From the IMG/VR virus record IMGVR_UViG_3300050821_006725, positions 1 through 40,198 of that record: 40,198 bases of DNA; one strand, written 5' to 3'. This stretch comes from a virus. This document shows, piece by piece, positions 30,258 through 37,124 of the stretch. The position numbers and the translations under genes were made by a program. How positions within the stretch are numbered: position 1 is the first letter of the stretch; every line of letters starts with the position of its first letter. Below the pieces are notes generated by a model. That model was not told the DNA's origin and did no database searches. It was given only the letters and a program-made list of their open reading frames with translations.

Positions 30258-31411
30258 GCGCTCACAAGGACGTGCCGCCCGCCTCCTTGCGTCTTGATGA
30301 TTTCGAGGACGAATCCAAATCTGCAAACGGACACGCCAAAACGACACTATTGCCAGCAGAACCGCCGATCGAATGGCCGACGCTTGAGGGTGAGCCGCCG
30401 CCTCGCATGTGGTGGATTCAGGATTGGCTAGGGCCATGGCCGACCTTGACGAGCGGCGCAGGTGGTGCCGGCAAGACGCGCCTGTGGCAGGCGGTGGCTA
30501 CATCGCTTGCGACGGCGCGGCCTTACCTTCAGGCCCAGGTAAAGCCGCTCAAGGTGCTGTCGTGGCTGTGTGAGGAGACTCGCGACGAGGTGTGGCGCAA
30601 CCAAGTGGCCATCAACCGTCATTTCACGTTGAGGATGGAAAACCTATCTAATTTGTCGATAGTTCCTCGTCAAGGACTCGACAACACGCTCATGGCGGTT
30701 GCCTACGGTCATCCGGTGTTTACACCGCTGCTGGAGCAATTGCGACAGCAGGTCAACGATTTGAAGGTCGATGTGTTGGTGCTCGATAACTTAGCGCAAC
30801 TGTTCGGCGGCAACGAGAACGACCGGCACCAGGCTACGTTTTTCGTCAATGCAATCGCCGGCATCGTGAGGGATCGGCCGTTCGCTCCGGTATTCGTCGG
30901 CCACACGGCCAGAGCTCAAGGGAGCGAGTATTCAGGCAGCGCGGCGTGGGAGAACGCGTGTCGCATGCGCTGGTATGTCGGATCGACGCTGCCCGATCAG
31001 AAACCCCAAGACGAGGATGAACCGGTCGACACCGATGTGGTGTATCTGGCGCGCCGCAAGGCCAACTACGCGCCAAAGGACTGGATGCGATTGAAGTACG
31101 AGAACGGGGTGCTCGTTCCTGAGGGTAGCGTGGATGCGCCGGCTGAGTCCCTATTTAGAAACGATGTGGCGGAGTCAATCGTGCTTGAGGCGATGCGAAA
31201 GCTTGCCGCGGTCGGAATCTTCATGACGGACGGCATCACCTCTCCAGACTACCTACCAAAGCAAGTGATGGCGAAGGGATTGGCGGCGCAGCACTCCAAA
31301 CGTGAGATTTGCGCAGCGATGAATCGGTTGATCGGTCACGGCCGATTGAAGCGGGATATCATCGGAAAATATGCGAATCGCTCCGCCAAGTACGGTCTTG
31401 TCATCGTGTGA
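30254..31411 (+). CDS. RepA-like replicative ATPase/helicase
   Basis: Protein of 385 residues with Walker A 'GAGGAGKT' (68-75) and Walker B 'VDVLVLDN' (about 171-178), followed by 'FVGHTARAQGSEYSGSAAWENACRMRW'. This is the AAA_25/RepA hexameric helicase pattern. The C-terminal 70 residues may form a winged helix. It starts with TTG, overlapping the upstream stop. Together with the zinc protein and the iteron region it defines the replication module. Confidence 0.82.
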   Translation: MSAHKDVPPASLRLDDFEDESKSANGHAKTTLLPAEPPIEWPTLEGEPPPRMWWIQDWLGPWPTLTSGAGGAGKTRLWQAVATSLATARPYLQAQVKPLKVLSWLCEETRDEVWRNQVAINRHFTLRMENLSNLSIVPRQGLDNTLMAVAYGHPVFTPLLEQLRQQVNDLKVDVLVLDNLAQLFGGNENDRHQATFFVNAIAGIVRDRPFAPVFVGHTARAQGSEYSGSAAWENACRMRWYVGSTLPDQKPQDEDEPVDTDVVYLARRKANYAPKDWMRLKYENGVLVPEGSVDAPAESLFRNDVAESIVLEAMRKLAAVGIFMTDGITSPDYLPKQVMAKGLAAQHSKREICAAMNRLIGHGRLKRDIIGKYANRSAKYGLVIV

Positions 31412-31686
31412 ATAGGACAGACGAGCCTACCAGGCAGCGTTTAGAGCGCATGTTCTCGTGCCTACCTCGTGGATCTAAAGGTCCGTTTGCCAGACTGTGC
31501 GGCTTCCCGGACCGTAGACGGCTACTAGCCACATCCAGATTCAATGCTATTTTGACGCCGGCCGTGGCGCGCAGGATAAACACCGTTATGGATGCCGTTG
31601 AGCGCGGGGAGTTTGTGCTTGTCGATTCTGGTCGAATGCATGCCGGAACCAGAGTTCTCGACTGGATAAGACGCTGCACAAAGTAG
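31408..31686 (+). CDS. Small basic DNA-binding-type protein, unknown
   Basis: Protein of 92 residues starting with GTG in a GTGA overlap. Arg-rich and helical, with 'GSKGPFARLCGFPDRRRLLAT' resembling an HTH region. Its stop codon overlaps the first iteron copies, so it is a candidate for binding them. No family recognised. Confidence 0.6.
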   Translation: MNRTDEPTRQRLERMFSCLPRGSKGPFARLCGFPDRRRLLATSRFNAILTPAVARRINTVMDAVERGEFVLVDSGRMHAGTRVLDWIRRCTK

Positions 31687-31725
31687 TGCACAAACTACCC
31701 AATTTAAAGTTTGTGCAGGCGTTTT
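31687..31725 (+). terminator. Inverted repeat with T-run after the replication genes
   Basis: TGCACAAACT (31687-31696) and AGTTTGTGCA (31708-31717) form a 10-base stem with an 11-base loop, followed after GGCG by TTTTT. It can act as an intrinsic terminator for the rightward early operon. Its arms are copies of the iteron, so it may be a protein-binding dyad instead of, or as well as, a terminator. Confidence 0.5.
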
Positions 31726-31843
31726 TAGACCTATGAAAATCAATAACTTATATGCTCTCGCTCTGGTTCCCCCCGAACCCCCCTCCCGGCGGACCGGGGT
31801 AGGATAACCCCAGTCCTCCGAACTGTCAAGAACGTGCACACAA

Positions 31844-31863
31844 TCTCGGCTATGAAGCCGAGA
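31844..31863. other. Perfect 8-bp hairpin
   Basis: TCTCGGCT-ATGA-AGCCGAGA forms a stable stem-loop with no T-run. Located between the C-rich stretch and the iteron cluster. It may be part of the origin, for example a single-strand initiation structure or a protein site. Confidence 0.55.
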
Positions 31864-31887
31864 CAGTGCGACACGTCAAGACAATAC

Positions 31888-31938
31888 TTTGTGCAGTTTG
31901 TGCAAGATTGTGCGGAAGTTTGTGCAACAGATTGTGCA
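31888..31938. repeat. Iteron cluster: five [AT]TTGTGC[AG] repeats
   Basis: Direct copies start at 31888, 31897, 31907, 31919 and 31931, with the consensus TTTGTGCA or ATTGTGCA and spacings of 9-12 bases. Additional copies are at 31675, 31687, 31710 and (shorter) 31835, partly in the reverse orientation. Such clusters are initiator or repressor binding arrays. Confidence 0.85.
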
Positions 31939-32059
31939 GAGACCTTACAAAGGTGATCGATAATCCACCTACCGGAGTGTTCCACGTGAATCAACTCAAT
32001 AGGCCGTTCGACACACCTTTGATCCATATGAAATTCGCTGCACTGCAATGGGGACAATC

Positions 32060-32068
32060 TGTGGATAA
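32060..32068. promoter_or_regulatory. DnaA box
   Basis: TGTGGATAA is the exact complement of the E. coli consensus TTATCCACA. It stands between the iteron cluster and the AT-rich segment, the usual order in host-DnaA-dependent origins. Confidence 0.65.
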
Positions 32069-32116
32069 CTAACTGTTTTCCCACTTGGGCCACCTCGTAT
32101 TCCAGACCACAATCGA

Positions 32117-32160
32117 GTCATATCAATATAATCAATGAGTTATGATACAATGTATACTCA
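32117..32160. other. AT-rich segment with TATAAT and small palindrome
   Basis: This roughly 44-base segment is far more AT-rich than its surroundings. It contains TATAAT at 32127-32132 and an 11-base palindrome ATACA-A-TGTAT at 32145-32155. It could be the DNA-unwinding element of an origin, a promoter for the HNH genes, or both. No good -35 element is seen. Confidence 0.5.
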
Positions 32161-32176
32161 ACCTCTATGACAGACT

Positions 32177-32689
32177 GTGAGTATCGAAAGGAATCCATTT
32201 GAGAGATCTATTTTGTTGCGTTGCACTAGGGTATGGGACGCGCGCATGGTGATGTCTGCCCCCGCACCTTCTCCCCCACCACAAAAAACGCGTACGGTAA
32301 CGGTTATGGCGAGATCACGTAGAAAGGATGGTTTGCTATGGGAGTGCCTAGGATCGGCGCACGTTGGGAACCGGATGCTCCCCAGAGGGCACTTTTCGAG
32401 GAATGGTGGAGGTGAGGGTCAGAGGCACAGTCAGTGTCGTGAGTGCCGGCGCGAGCACATGGCGGGGAAGGCGGCCAAGAGGCGCGGAGCTGGCGTCACC
32501 AAGATACCGCCCGGGTGGGTTAGGGCGTTGTGGCGGAGGCAGGGTGGGCACTGCGCGCTGTGTGGCCGGATCATTCACGGCCGCTACCACGTCGATCATA
32601 AGCGGTCGATAAAACTTGGAGGGAGACACGAGTTTTCAAACCTCCAGATAACCCACAGTGCATGCAACTTGAAAAAAAGTTGGAAGTGA
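32177..32689 (+). CDS. HNH endonuclease
   Basis: Frame of 170 residues. The C-terminal HNH/zinc domain is clear: C126-x2-C129, 'HVDHKRSIKLGG' with Asp140-His141, 'FSNLQITHSACN' with Asn155, His160 and Cys163. The N-terminal part has another Cys pair ('QCREC'). GTG at 32177 is the longest start but has no ribosome site; ATGs at 32246 and 32306 are alternatives, the latter just before a basic 'MARSRRKDG'. HNH proteins near terminase genes sometimes assist packaging; homing is equally possible. Confidence 0.8.
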   Translation: MSIERNPFERSILLRCTRVWDARMVMSAPAPSPPPQKTRTVTVMARSRRKDGLLWECLGSAHVGNRMLPRGHFSRNGGGEGQRHSQCRECRREHMAGKAAKRRGAGVTKIPPGWVRALWRRQGGHCALCGRIIHGRYHVDHKRSIKLGGRHEFSNLQITHSACNLKKSWK

Positions 32690-32725
32690 TTGCGTGAAGG
32701 AACTTTATGGTCTATACGTACTGAG

Positions 32726-33367
32726 ATGCCAGCAGCGATCAATATCACTGGAATTAAGTTCGGGTTTCTTCTCGCGTTGTCGCCTACTAGTATGCGCAGC
32801 GGTAGAAAGGTGGTTTGGCGATGCGTGTGTCGGTGCGGGACAGAATGTTTTGCGGCCATCAATCATTTGAGGGACGGCAGACGAGTATCATGTGGTTGTG
32901 CTCGCAAGGGTAAGAAAACCAATCTTGAGCACGGGCATTGTGTCAAGCGTCGAAACTCCAGGACCTACTCCACATGGTGTTCGATGCTCAACCGATGTCG
33001 AAACACGAAGATGGCCAGTTACCATCGGTATGGAGGGCGAGGCATACGGGTGTGCGAGAGGTGGGATAGGTTTGAGAATTTTCTCGCTGACATGGGAGAG
33101 AAGCCAGAAAATCTCACGCTGGAGCGCAAAGACAGCAACGGTAACTACGAGCCTAGCAACTGCCGATGGGCATCGAGTTTTGAGCAGCAAAGAAACACCA
33201 GTAGGAATAAATTCTTGACAGCCTTTGGAAAAAGGCAGGTGATGCGCGACTGGGAAAATGAGTACCGGATGTGCCGCAAAACTATCAACAAGAAACTAGC
33301 GGCCGGTAAGAACCTGGAACAGATTATTTCGGAATCTAAATTTATGAGGCCACATCCCCATGTCTGA
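32726..33367 (+). CDS. HNH-like/AP2-type homing endonuclease
   Basis: Protein of 213 residues with the layout of free-standing phage endonucleases: 'ITGIKFGFLLAL', a zinc ribbon ('CVCRCGTEC' and 'SCGC'), 'YSTWCSMLNRC', 'YGGRGIRVCERW', then 'LERKDSNGNYEPSNCRWAS'. The ATG at 32726 matches the usual family start; a TTG at 32690 with GGAAG is an alternative. DNA is noticeably less GC-rich than the terminase genes that follow, suggesting recent acquisition. Confidence 0.75.
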   Translation: MPAAINITGIKFGFLLALSPTSMRSGRKVVWRCVCRCGTECFAAINHLRDGRRVSCGCARKGKKTNLEHGHCVKRRNSRTYSTWCSMLNRCRNTKMASYHRYGGRGIRVCERWDRFENFLADMGEKPENLTLERKDSNGNYEPSNCRWASSFEQQRNTSRNKFLTAFGKRQVMRDWENEYRMCRKTINKKLAAGKNLEQIISESKFMRPHPHV

Positions 33368-33644
33368 ATCGAAAGTCACTGAGCGAGTCCGCGAGATCAT
33401 CAAGACCGATCGCACCCTGCGTGCCTCCACCGCGATCGATCCGGACGCCAAGGCTTGTGCCAACTGCACGCACGTGCATATGCGCATTGACTTGGCGTAC
33501 GAGTGCTGGAAGAGCCCACCGACTGCCGTGGCGGCGTGGGTACAGACGCGCGAGGGGTCGATGAATTTACAGGTTGGTGGTGCACGAGCCCCGGTGGAGC
33601 GGGACGCATGGTGTGGGGAGTTTGCCCGCAAGGTGAGTGCGTGA
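33360..33644 (+). CDS. Small zinc-binding protein with WCGEF motif
   Basis: Protein of 94 residues. 'CANCTHVHM...ECWKSPP' and 'DAWCGEF' give four cysteines in the same order as in the protein at 19894-20082, so the two look paralogous. A GAGG site precedes the ATG at 33360; it overlaps the endonuclease end by eight bases. First gene of the late module as laid out here. Function unknown. Confidence 0.65.
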   Translation: MSESKVTERVREIIKTDRTLRASTAIDPDAKACANCTHVHMRIDLAYECWKSPPTAVAAWVQTREGSMNLQVGGARAPVERDAWCGEFARKVSA

Positions 33645-33874
33645 CGCCTCAAAATCCTGTCCCGCCGCAGCACTGCTGGCATGAGAACGGCTACGACATG
33701 GCCGCCACTACTCAGACCAGGCGGTGGGTGTGCTGCAACTGCGGACTTGCGGTGAGCATGCCGAAGGTCAAGGCCGACATGGGCGTGCACGGCAAGTGCT
33801 TTGCGGTGCCGGTGATGTGGGAGTGGGCCGCGCCGCCGGCTCTTGGGTGCCCTCTGCCTCAGACGGTCGCGTGA
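33641..33874 (+). CDS. Small Cys-rich protein
   Basis: Protein of 77 residues starting with GTG at 33641 (GTGA overlap) after an AAGGTGAG site; the frame is open further upstream but there duplicates the preceding gene's DNA. 'CWHENG' and 'WVCCNCGLAVSMP' suggest a zinc ribbon. Function unknown. Confidence 0.65.
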   Translation: MTPQNPVPPQHCWHENGYDMAATTQTRRWVCCNCGLAVSMPKVKADMGVHGKCFAVPVMWEWAAPPALGCPLPQTVA

Positions 33875-34521
33875 AGATCGATCCGTACCGCGAGCTAGGC
33901 GTGCCGAAGGACGCGGACTCAGGCACGATCAAGCGAGCGTACCGCAAGGCCAGTTCCAAGGCGCACCCAGATCGCGGCGGGGATGTGATGGCCATGACGC
34001 GCGTCAATGTGGCCTACGACATCTTGAGTGATCCTGCCAGGCGCGAACGCTTCGACTTAGGCGGCGATGATCTGCCTCCCACGCCACCGCTTGAGTTGCG
34101 CGCCCGTATTCAACTCGCGCAAGCCTTTCAGTCGGTGCTGCAGAATCCGCTGCGCCTGAATATCGTTGCCGGCGCGAAGGCCTTTTTGCACGAGAACAAG
34201 CGCAAGGCTCAAGGCAACATTTCCGGTATGCGCTACATGCGCGAGCATTTTGAAAAGCGCGCCGCGGATGTTGAGTTCAAGTCCGTGAATGGCGAGCCGA
34301 ATATATTCGCCGATCAAGTCGCGCTGTCCATCGCGAACCTCGATGCGCAGTTGGAGAACACGCAAGGTACCGTCGAGGCGATCGGCCGGGCACTTGACAT
34401 GCTTGCTGCCTACGTATCGACCATGAAGGAGCCGCAATATGCAGCGTACGGCGGCTCCCCCTTACTTGATTTACTCAGCGCCACGACCCGGCGAGCTTTC
34501 CCTCAAGCCCATGATCCCTGA
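33871..34521 (+). CDS. J-domain (DnaJ-like) protein
   Basis: Protein of 216 residues. Residues 4-65 form a J-domain with the essential HPD at 32-34 ('SKAHPDRGG') and a typical 'YDILSDPARRERFD' helix IV. The remainder is helical and unique. J-proteins stimulate host DnaK; phages use this in replication or head assembly. It begins with GTG in a GTGA overlap, and its last 83 bases overlap the terminase gene in another frame. Confidence 0.87.
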   Translation: MKIDPYRELGVPKDADSGTIKRAYRKASSKAHPDRGGDVMAMTRVNVAYDILSDPARRERFDLGGDDLPPTPPLELRARIQLAQAFQSVLQNPLRLNIVAGAKAFLHENKRKAQGNISGMRYMREHFEKRAADVEFKSVNGEPNIFADQVALSIANLDAQLENTQGTVEAIGRALDMLAAYVSTMKEPQYAAYGGSPLLDLLSATTRRAFPQAHDP

Positions 34522-36484
34522 GGATCTTCCGGAACCGAACACCAAGAAGCGCCGCGGCCGCCCGCGCATCGCCGCGCCGCCACCGAAGCAATCACAGTTT
34601 GGGCAGATCGAAGGCTTTGATTTCGCTCACTTTCGCGAATATTTAAATGCGCTCAAAATATCCACGAAAGAGGAGGGGTTCATCCGCTTAGGTGAGCATT
34701 TGATGGGCACGCAAAAGCGCTGGCTATCGGAAGTTGAGGAGGGGATGAGCCGCGGCATTCGCGAGTTCGTGACCTTGAAAGCCCGGCAGATCGGGATCAG
34801 CTCGATCTCACTCGCGATGGACCTGTACTTCGCCAGCCGCTACCCCGGCCTCTCCGGCGCGCTCGTTCTGCACGAGGATGCGGCGCGCGCCAAGTTTCGC
34901 TCCATGCTCGAAACCTACTACGAGGGCCTCCCGGAGGAGTGGCAGAAAGGCATCGTTGCGCACAACGTGAACCAGCTCGTGCTCGAAAACGGCGCCACCT
35001 TGGAATACAAGGTCGCGGGCTTGAAGCAAACGAGCTCCAAGACCTTGGGCCGCTCCTCGGCGCTGGTGTTCGGGCACATGACCGAGCCCGCCTTCTGGGG
35101 CGACGGGAGCCAAATCTCGGCGCTTCGCGCGACCTTCGCCGAGCACAACCCGGTGCGCTTCTATCACTGGGAGTCGACCGCGAATGGCTTCAATCACTTC
35201 CAGCGCCTGTGGCAAGAAGCAAAGGCCTCGAGCACCATCAAGGCGATCTTTATTTCCTGGTGGGCGAATGACTACTACCGCTGCAAGGCAGGCAGCGCGT
35301 TGTTCGAGCGCTATTGGGGCAAAAAAGGCCGCGCGACACCGGAGGAGCGGGACTGGGCGCGCGAGGTACTGGAACTGTACGCGGTGAGCATCGAGCCTGA
35401 GCAGTTCGCCTGGTATCGCTACATGGCGGCCGAGAAGATCACGGATGAGATGGAACTCTTGCAGGAGTACCCGCACACCGAGAATCACGCTTTCATCGCG
35501 ACCGGCAGCCAGTTCTTCACCGCGCCGTCCTTGAACGATGCCTACCAGCGCCTCATCCACGAAGATAAGCCAGACACGTATCGCATCCAGATCGGACGGG
35601 AGTTCACCGAGACGCAGGTGATCATCGTGCCTCATAAGCAGGCTAATTTATTTGTGTGGGCGGAACCGGAAAAAGGCGCCTGTTACGTATTGGGTGCGGA
35701 CCCGGCCTACGGCTCGACCCACACCTCGGATCAGTTCGCCGCGACCGTGTATCGCGCGTGGTCCAATCGCTTAGAGCAAGTGGCGGAGTTCACCAGTAAT
35801 TCGATGTCGACGTTCGCGTTTGCCTGGGTGATCTGCTACTTGGCCGGCGCCTATGAGCCGTGTCTGGTGAACCTGGAGATCGACGGCCCCGGCGAGGCTG
35901 TGCTCAACGAGATGCAGAACTTGAAAAAGAGCGCGAACCTCTCGCAGCGCTTGGGCGGGGACACCAAGATTTTGCAGTCCGTCACGCGCGCGATTTCCCA
36001 GTACATGTATCGGAGAATCGATTCTCTGGGCGGAGCTCCTACCGCGATTCACACGCAGACTAATACTCGTGTGAAGGAGCGCATGTTCAACAATTTCAAA
36101 GACAATTTCGAGCGCGGGATTTTGATTCCACACAGCCGCTTGCTTGTCGATGAGATGCAGAACATCCGCCGCTACGATGGGGACATTCAGCCGGCGGCCG
36201 ATCACTCGGACCAAGACGATCGATCCATCGCTACGGCTCTGGCGGCCCTCGCCTGGAACGATCAGCTCAGAACCCGACTCATTGGCCAGGGGATGATCTG
36301 GACGCCCACGGTGGCGAAGTCCGCCCAATTACCCGAATACCGTGAGCCTGTTGTGCAGCGGCTCGTGAGAGACTATATGTACGGTTTGGGGTTGACGCGT
36401 CCGGCAAGCACGCAAAAGCGTCAGGTGTCGATCGGGGGCAAGGAGCCGCCGCCAAAGTTTGGCTTGAGGGCAATGAAATCATGA
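34439..36484 (+). CDS. terL: Terminase large subunit
   Basis: Protein of 681 residues that packages DNA. The ATPase part has a Walker A-like 'LKARQIGISS' (113-122), and the nuclease part has 'LGADPAYG' near 420, 'LEIDGPG' near 478 and 'QDDRSIATALAAL' near 592, the three acidic clusters of the RNase-H-like domain. The first 55 residues are extra and basic/Pro-rich. ATG at 34439 has a perfect AAGGAG site, although this means an 83-base overlap with the J-domain gene. No small terminase was recognised. Confidence 0.92.
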   Translation: MQRTAAPPYLIYSAPRPGELSLKPMIPEDLPEPNTKKRRGRPRIAAPPPKQSQFGQIEGFDFAHFREYLNALKISTKEEGFIRLGEHLMGTQKRWLSEVEEGMSRGIREFVTLKARQIGISSISLAMDLYFASRYPGLSGALVLHEDAARAKFRSMLETYYEGLPEEWQKGIVAHNVNQLVLENGATLEYKVAGLKQTSSKTLGRSSALVFGHMTEPAFWGDGSQISALRATFAEHNPVRFYHWESTANGFNHFQRLWQEAKASSTIKAIFISWWANDYYRCKAGSALFERYWGKKGRATPEERDWAREVLELYAVSIEPEQFAWYRYMAAEKITDEMELLQEYPHTENHAFIATGSQFFTAPSLNDAYQRLIHEDKPDTYRIQIGREFTETQVIIVPHKQANLFVWAEPEKGACYVLGADPAYGSTHTSDQFAATVYRAWSNRLEQVAEFTSNSMSTFAFAWVICYLAGAYEPCLVNLEIDGPGEAVLNEMQNLKKSANLSQRLGGDTKILQSVTRAISQYMYRRIDSLGGAPTAIHTQTNTRVKERMFNNFKDNFERGILIPHSRLLVDEMQNIRRYDGDIQPAADHSDQDDRSIATALAALAWNDQLRTRLIGQGMIWTPTVAKSAQLPEYREPVVQRLVRDYMYGLGLTRPASTQKRQVSIGGKEPPPKFGLRAMKS

Positions 36485-36960
36485 GCGTGATCAAGGAATG
36501 GCGCTGCGCCGCGCACGGGGAGTTCGAGAACGAGACCGGAAGGTGCGAGCAAGGCTGCCCGAAACGTTTCGTGGTGCAGGAGTTTCGCACCGCCCCCGCG
36601 TTTCACGATGGCATCACCGCGAACACCGACCGCACCTTGCGCGGCCTAGCCGACTCGGTAGGACTCAGCGATATGTCAAACCGAAATGGCAGTGTAATGA
36701 ACTCTCAGAAACCGAATCCGCAGCACCGCGGAATGGATTTTAGCCCACGCTGGTTGCCGATACCTACCGCTGCGCCTGGTTGGTCGCAGCGCGGCGAGCA
36801 ATCCCCGGTGGTCACGCCGCAGGAAATCGGCGGCATGACGGGCGCCAATGTGATCGACGAGTTTAAAAAACAAGGCATCCACTTACCTGGTCCCACGCTT
36901 CAAGCCTCTGAGAAGGCTGGGCTACTCGTCGGCCGTGCCTCGCGCGAGAGCTTGGAGTGA
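36481..36960 (+). CDS. Conserved-type protein between terminase and portal
   Basis: Protein of 159 residues. The N-terminus has a small Cys/His knuckle ('EWRCAAHGEFENETGRCEQGC'), and the middle and C-terminal parts are disordered with a 'GANVIDEFKKQGIHLPGPT' helix. It overlaps the terminase stop (ATGA). Probably an assembly or packaging accessory; function unknown. Confidence 0.7.
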   Translation: MSVIKEWRCAAHGEFENETGRCEQGCPKRFVVQEFRTAPAFHDGITANTDRTLRGLADSVGLSDMSNRNGSVMNSQKPNPQHRGMDFSPRWLPIPTAAPGWSQRGEQSPVVTPQEIGGMTGANVIDEFKKQGIHLPGPTLQASEKAGLLVGRASRESLE

Positions 36961-37124
36961 GACACCCAGACACACAAACCGTGTGGGTGATCAAAAGCGG
37001 TGAGCCACGCTGCGTTGATGAGACCGACGCAGTCGAGTGCATTCACTATCAGCCGCTTGCCGATCACTGCCCGCAGTGCTCAAGCGACTATCGTGACTAC
37101 GCTACCAACAACGGCGGCTTTTAG
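36957..37124 (+). CDS. Small Cys/His-rich protein (55 aa)
   Basis: A 55-residue frame starting with GTG in a GTGA overlap with the upstream gene and ending directly before the portal GTG. Four cysteines and several histidines (Cys19, Cys28, Cys38, Cys41) suggest a zinc site. Position and coupling support a real gene. Function unknown. Confidence 0.65.
   Translation: MRHPDTQTVWVIKSGEPRCVDETDAVECIHYQPLADHCPQCSSDYRDYATNNGGF

Larger units (their letters stand above)
31675..32160. other. Putative replication origin region (non-coding)
   Basis: The stretch from 31687 to 32176 holds no supported gene. It contains multiple TTGTGCA/TGCACAA elements in both orientations, a hairpin, a perfect DnaA box and a final AT-rich segment. 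It lies directly after the replication genes. Frames of 68 and 117 codons cross it but mostly translate the repeats. Origin function is inferred from this combination. Confidence 0.6.

Noticed and set aside
31875-31940. Iteron cluster as a CRISPR array
   Set aside because: Units are only 8-9 bases with spacers of a few bases, not the 24-40 base repeats and spacers of CRISPR.
31740-32093. Minus-strand 117-codon frame and plus-strand 68-codon frame (31866-32072) across the iterons
   Set aside because: Much of both translations is produced by the repeats themselves; no ribosome sites and no domain pattern.
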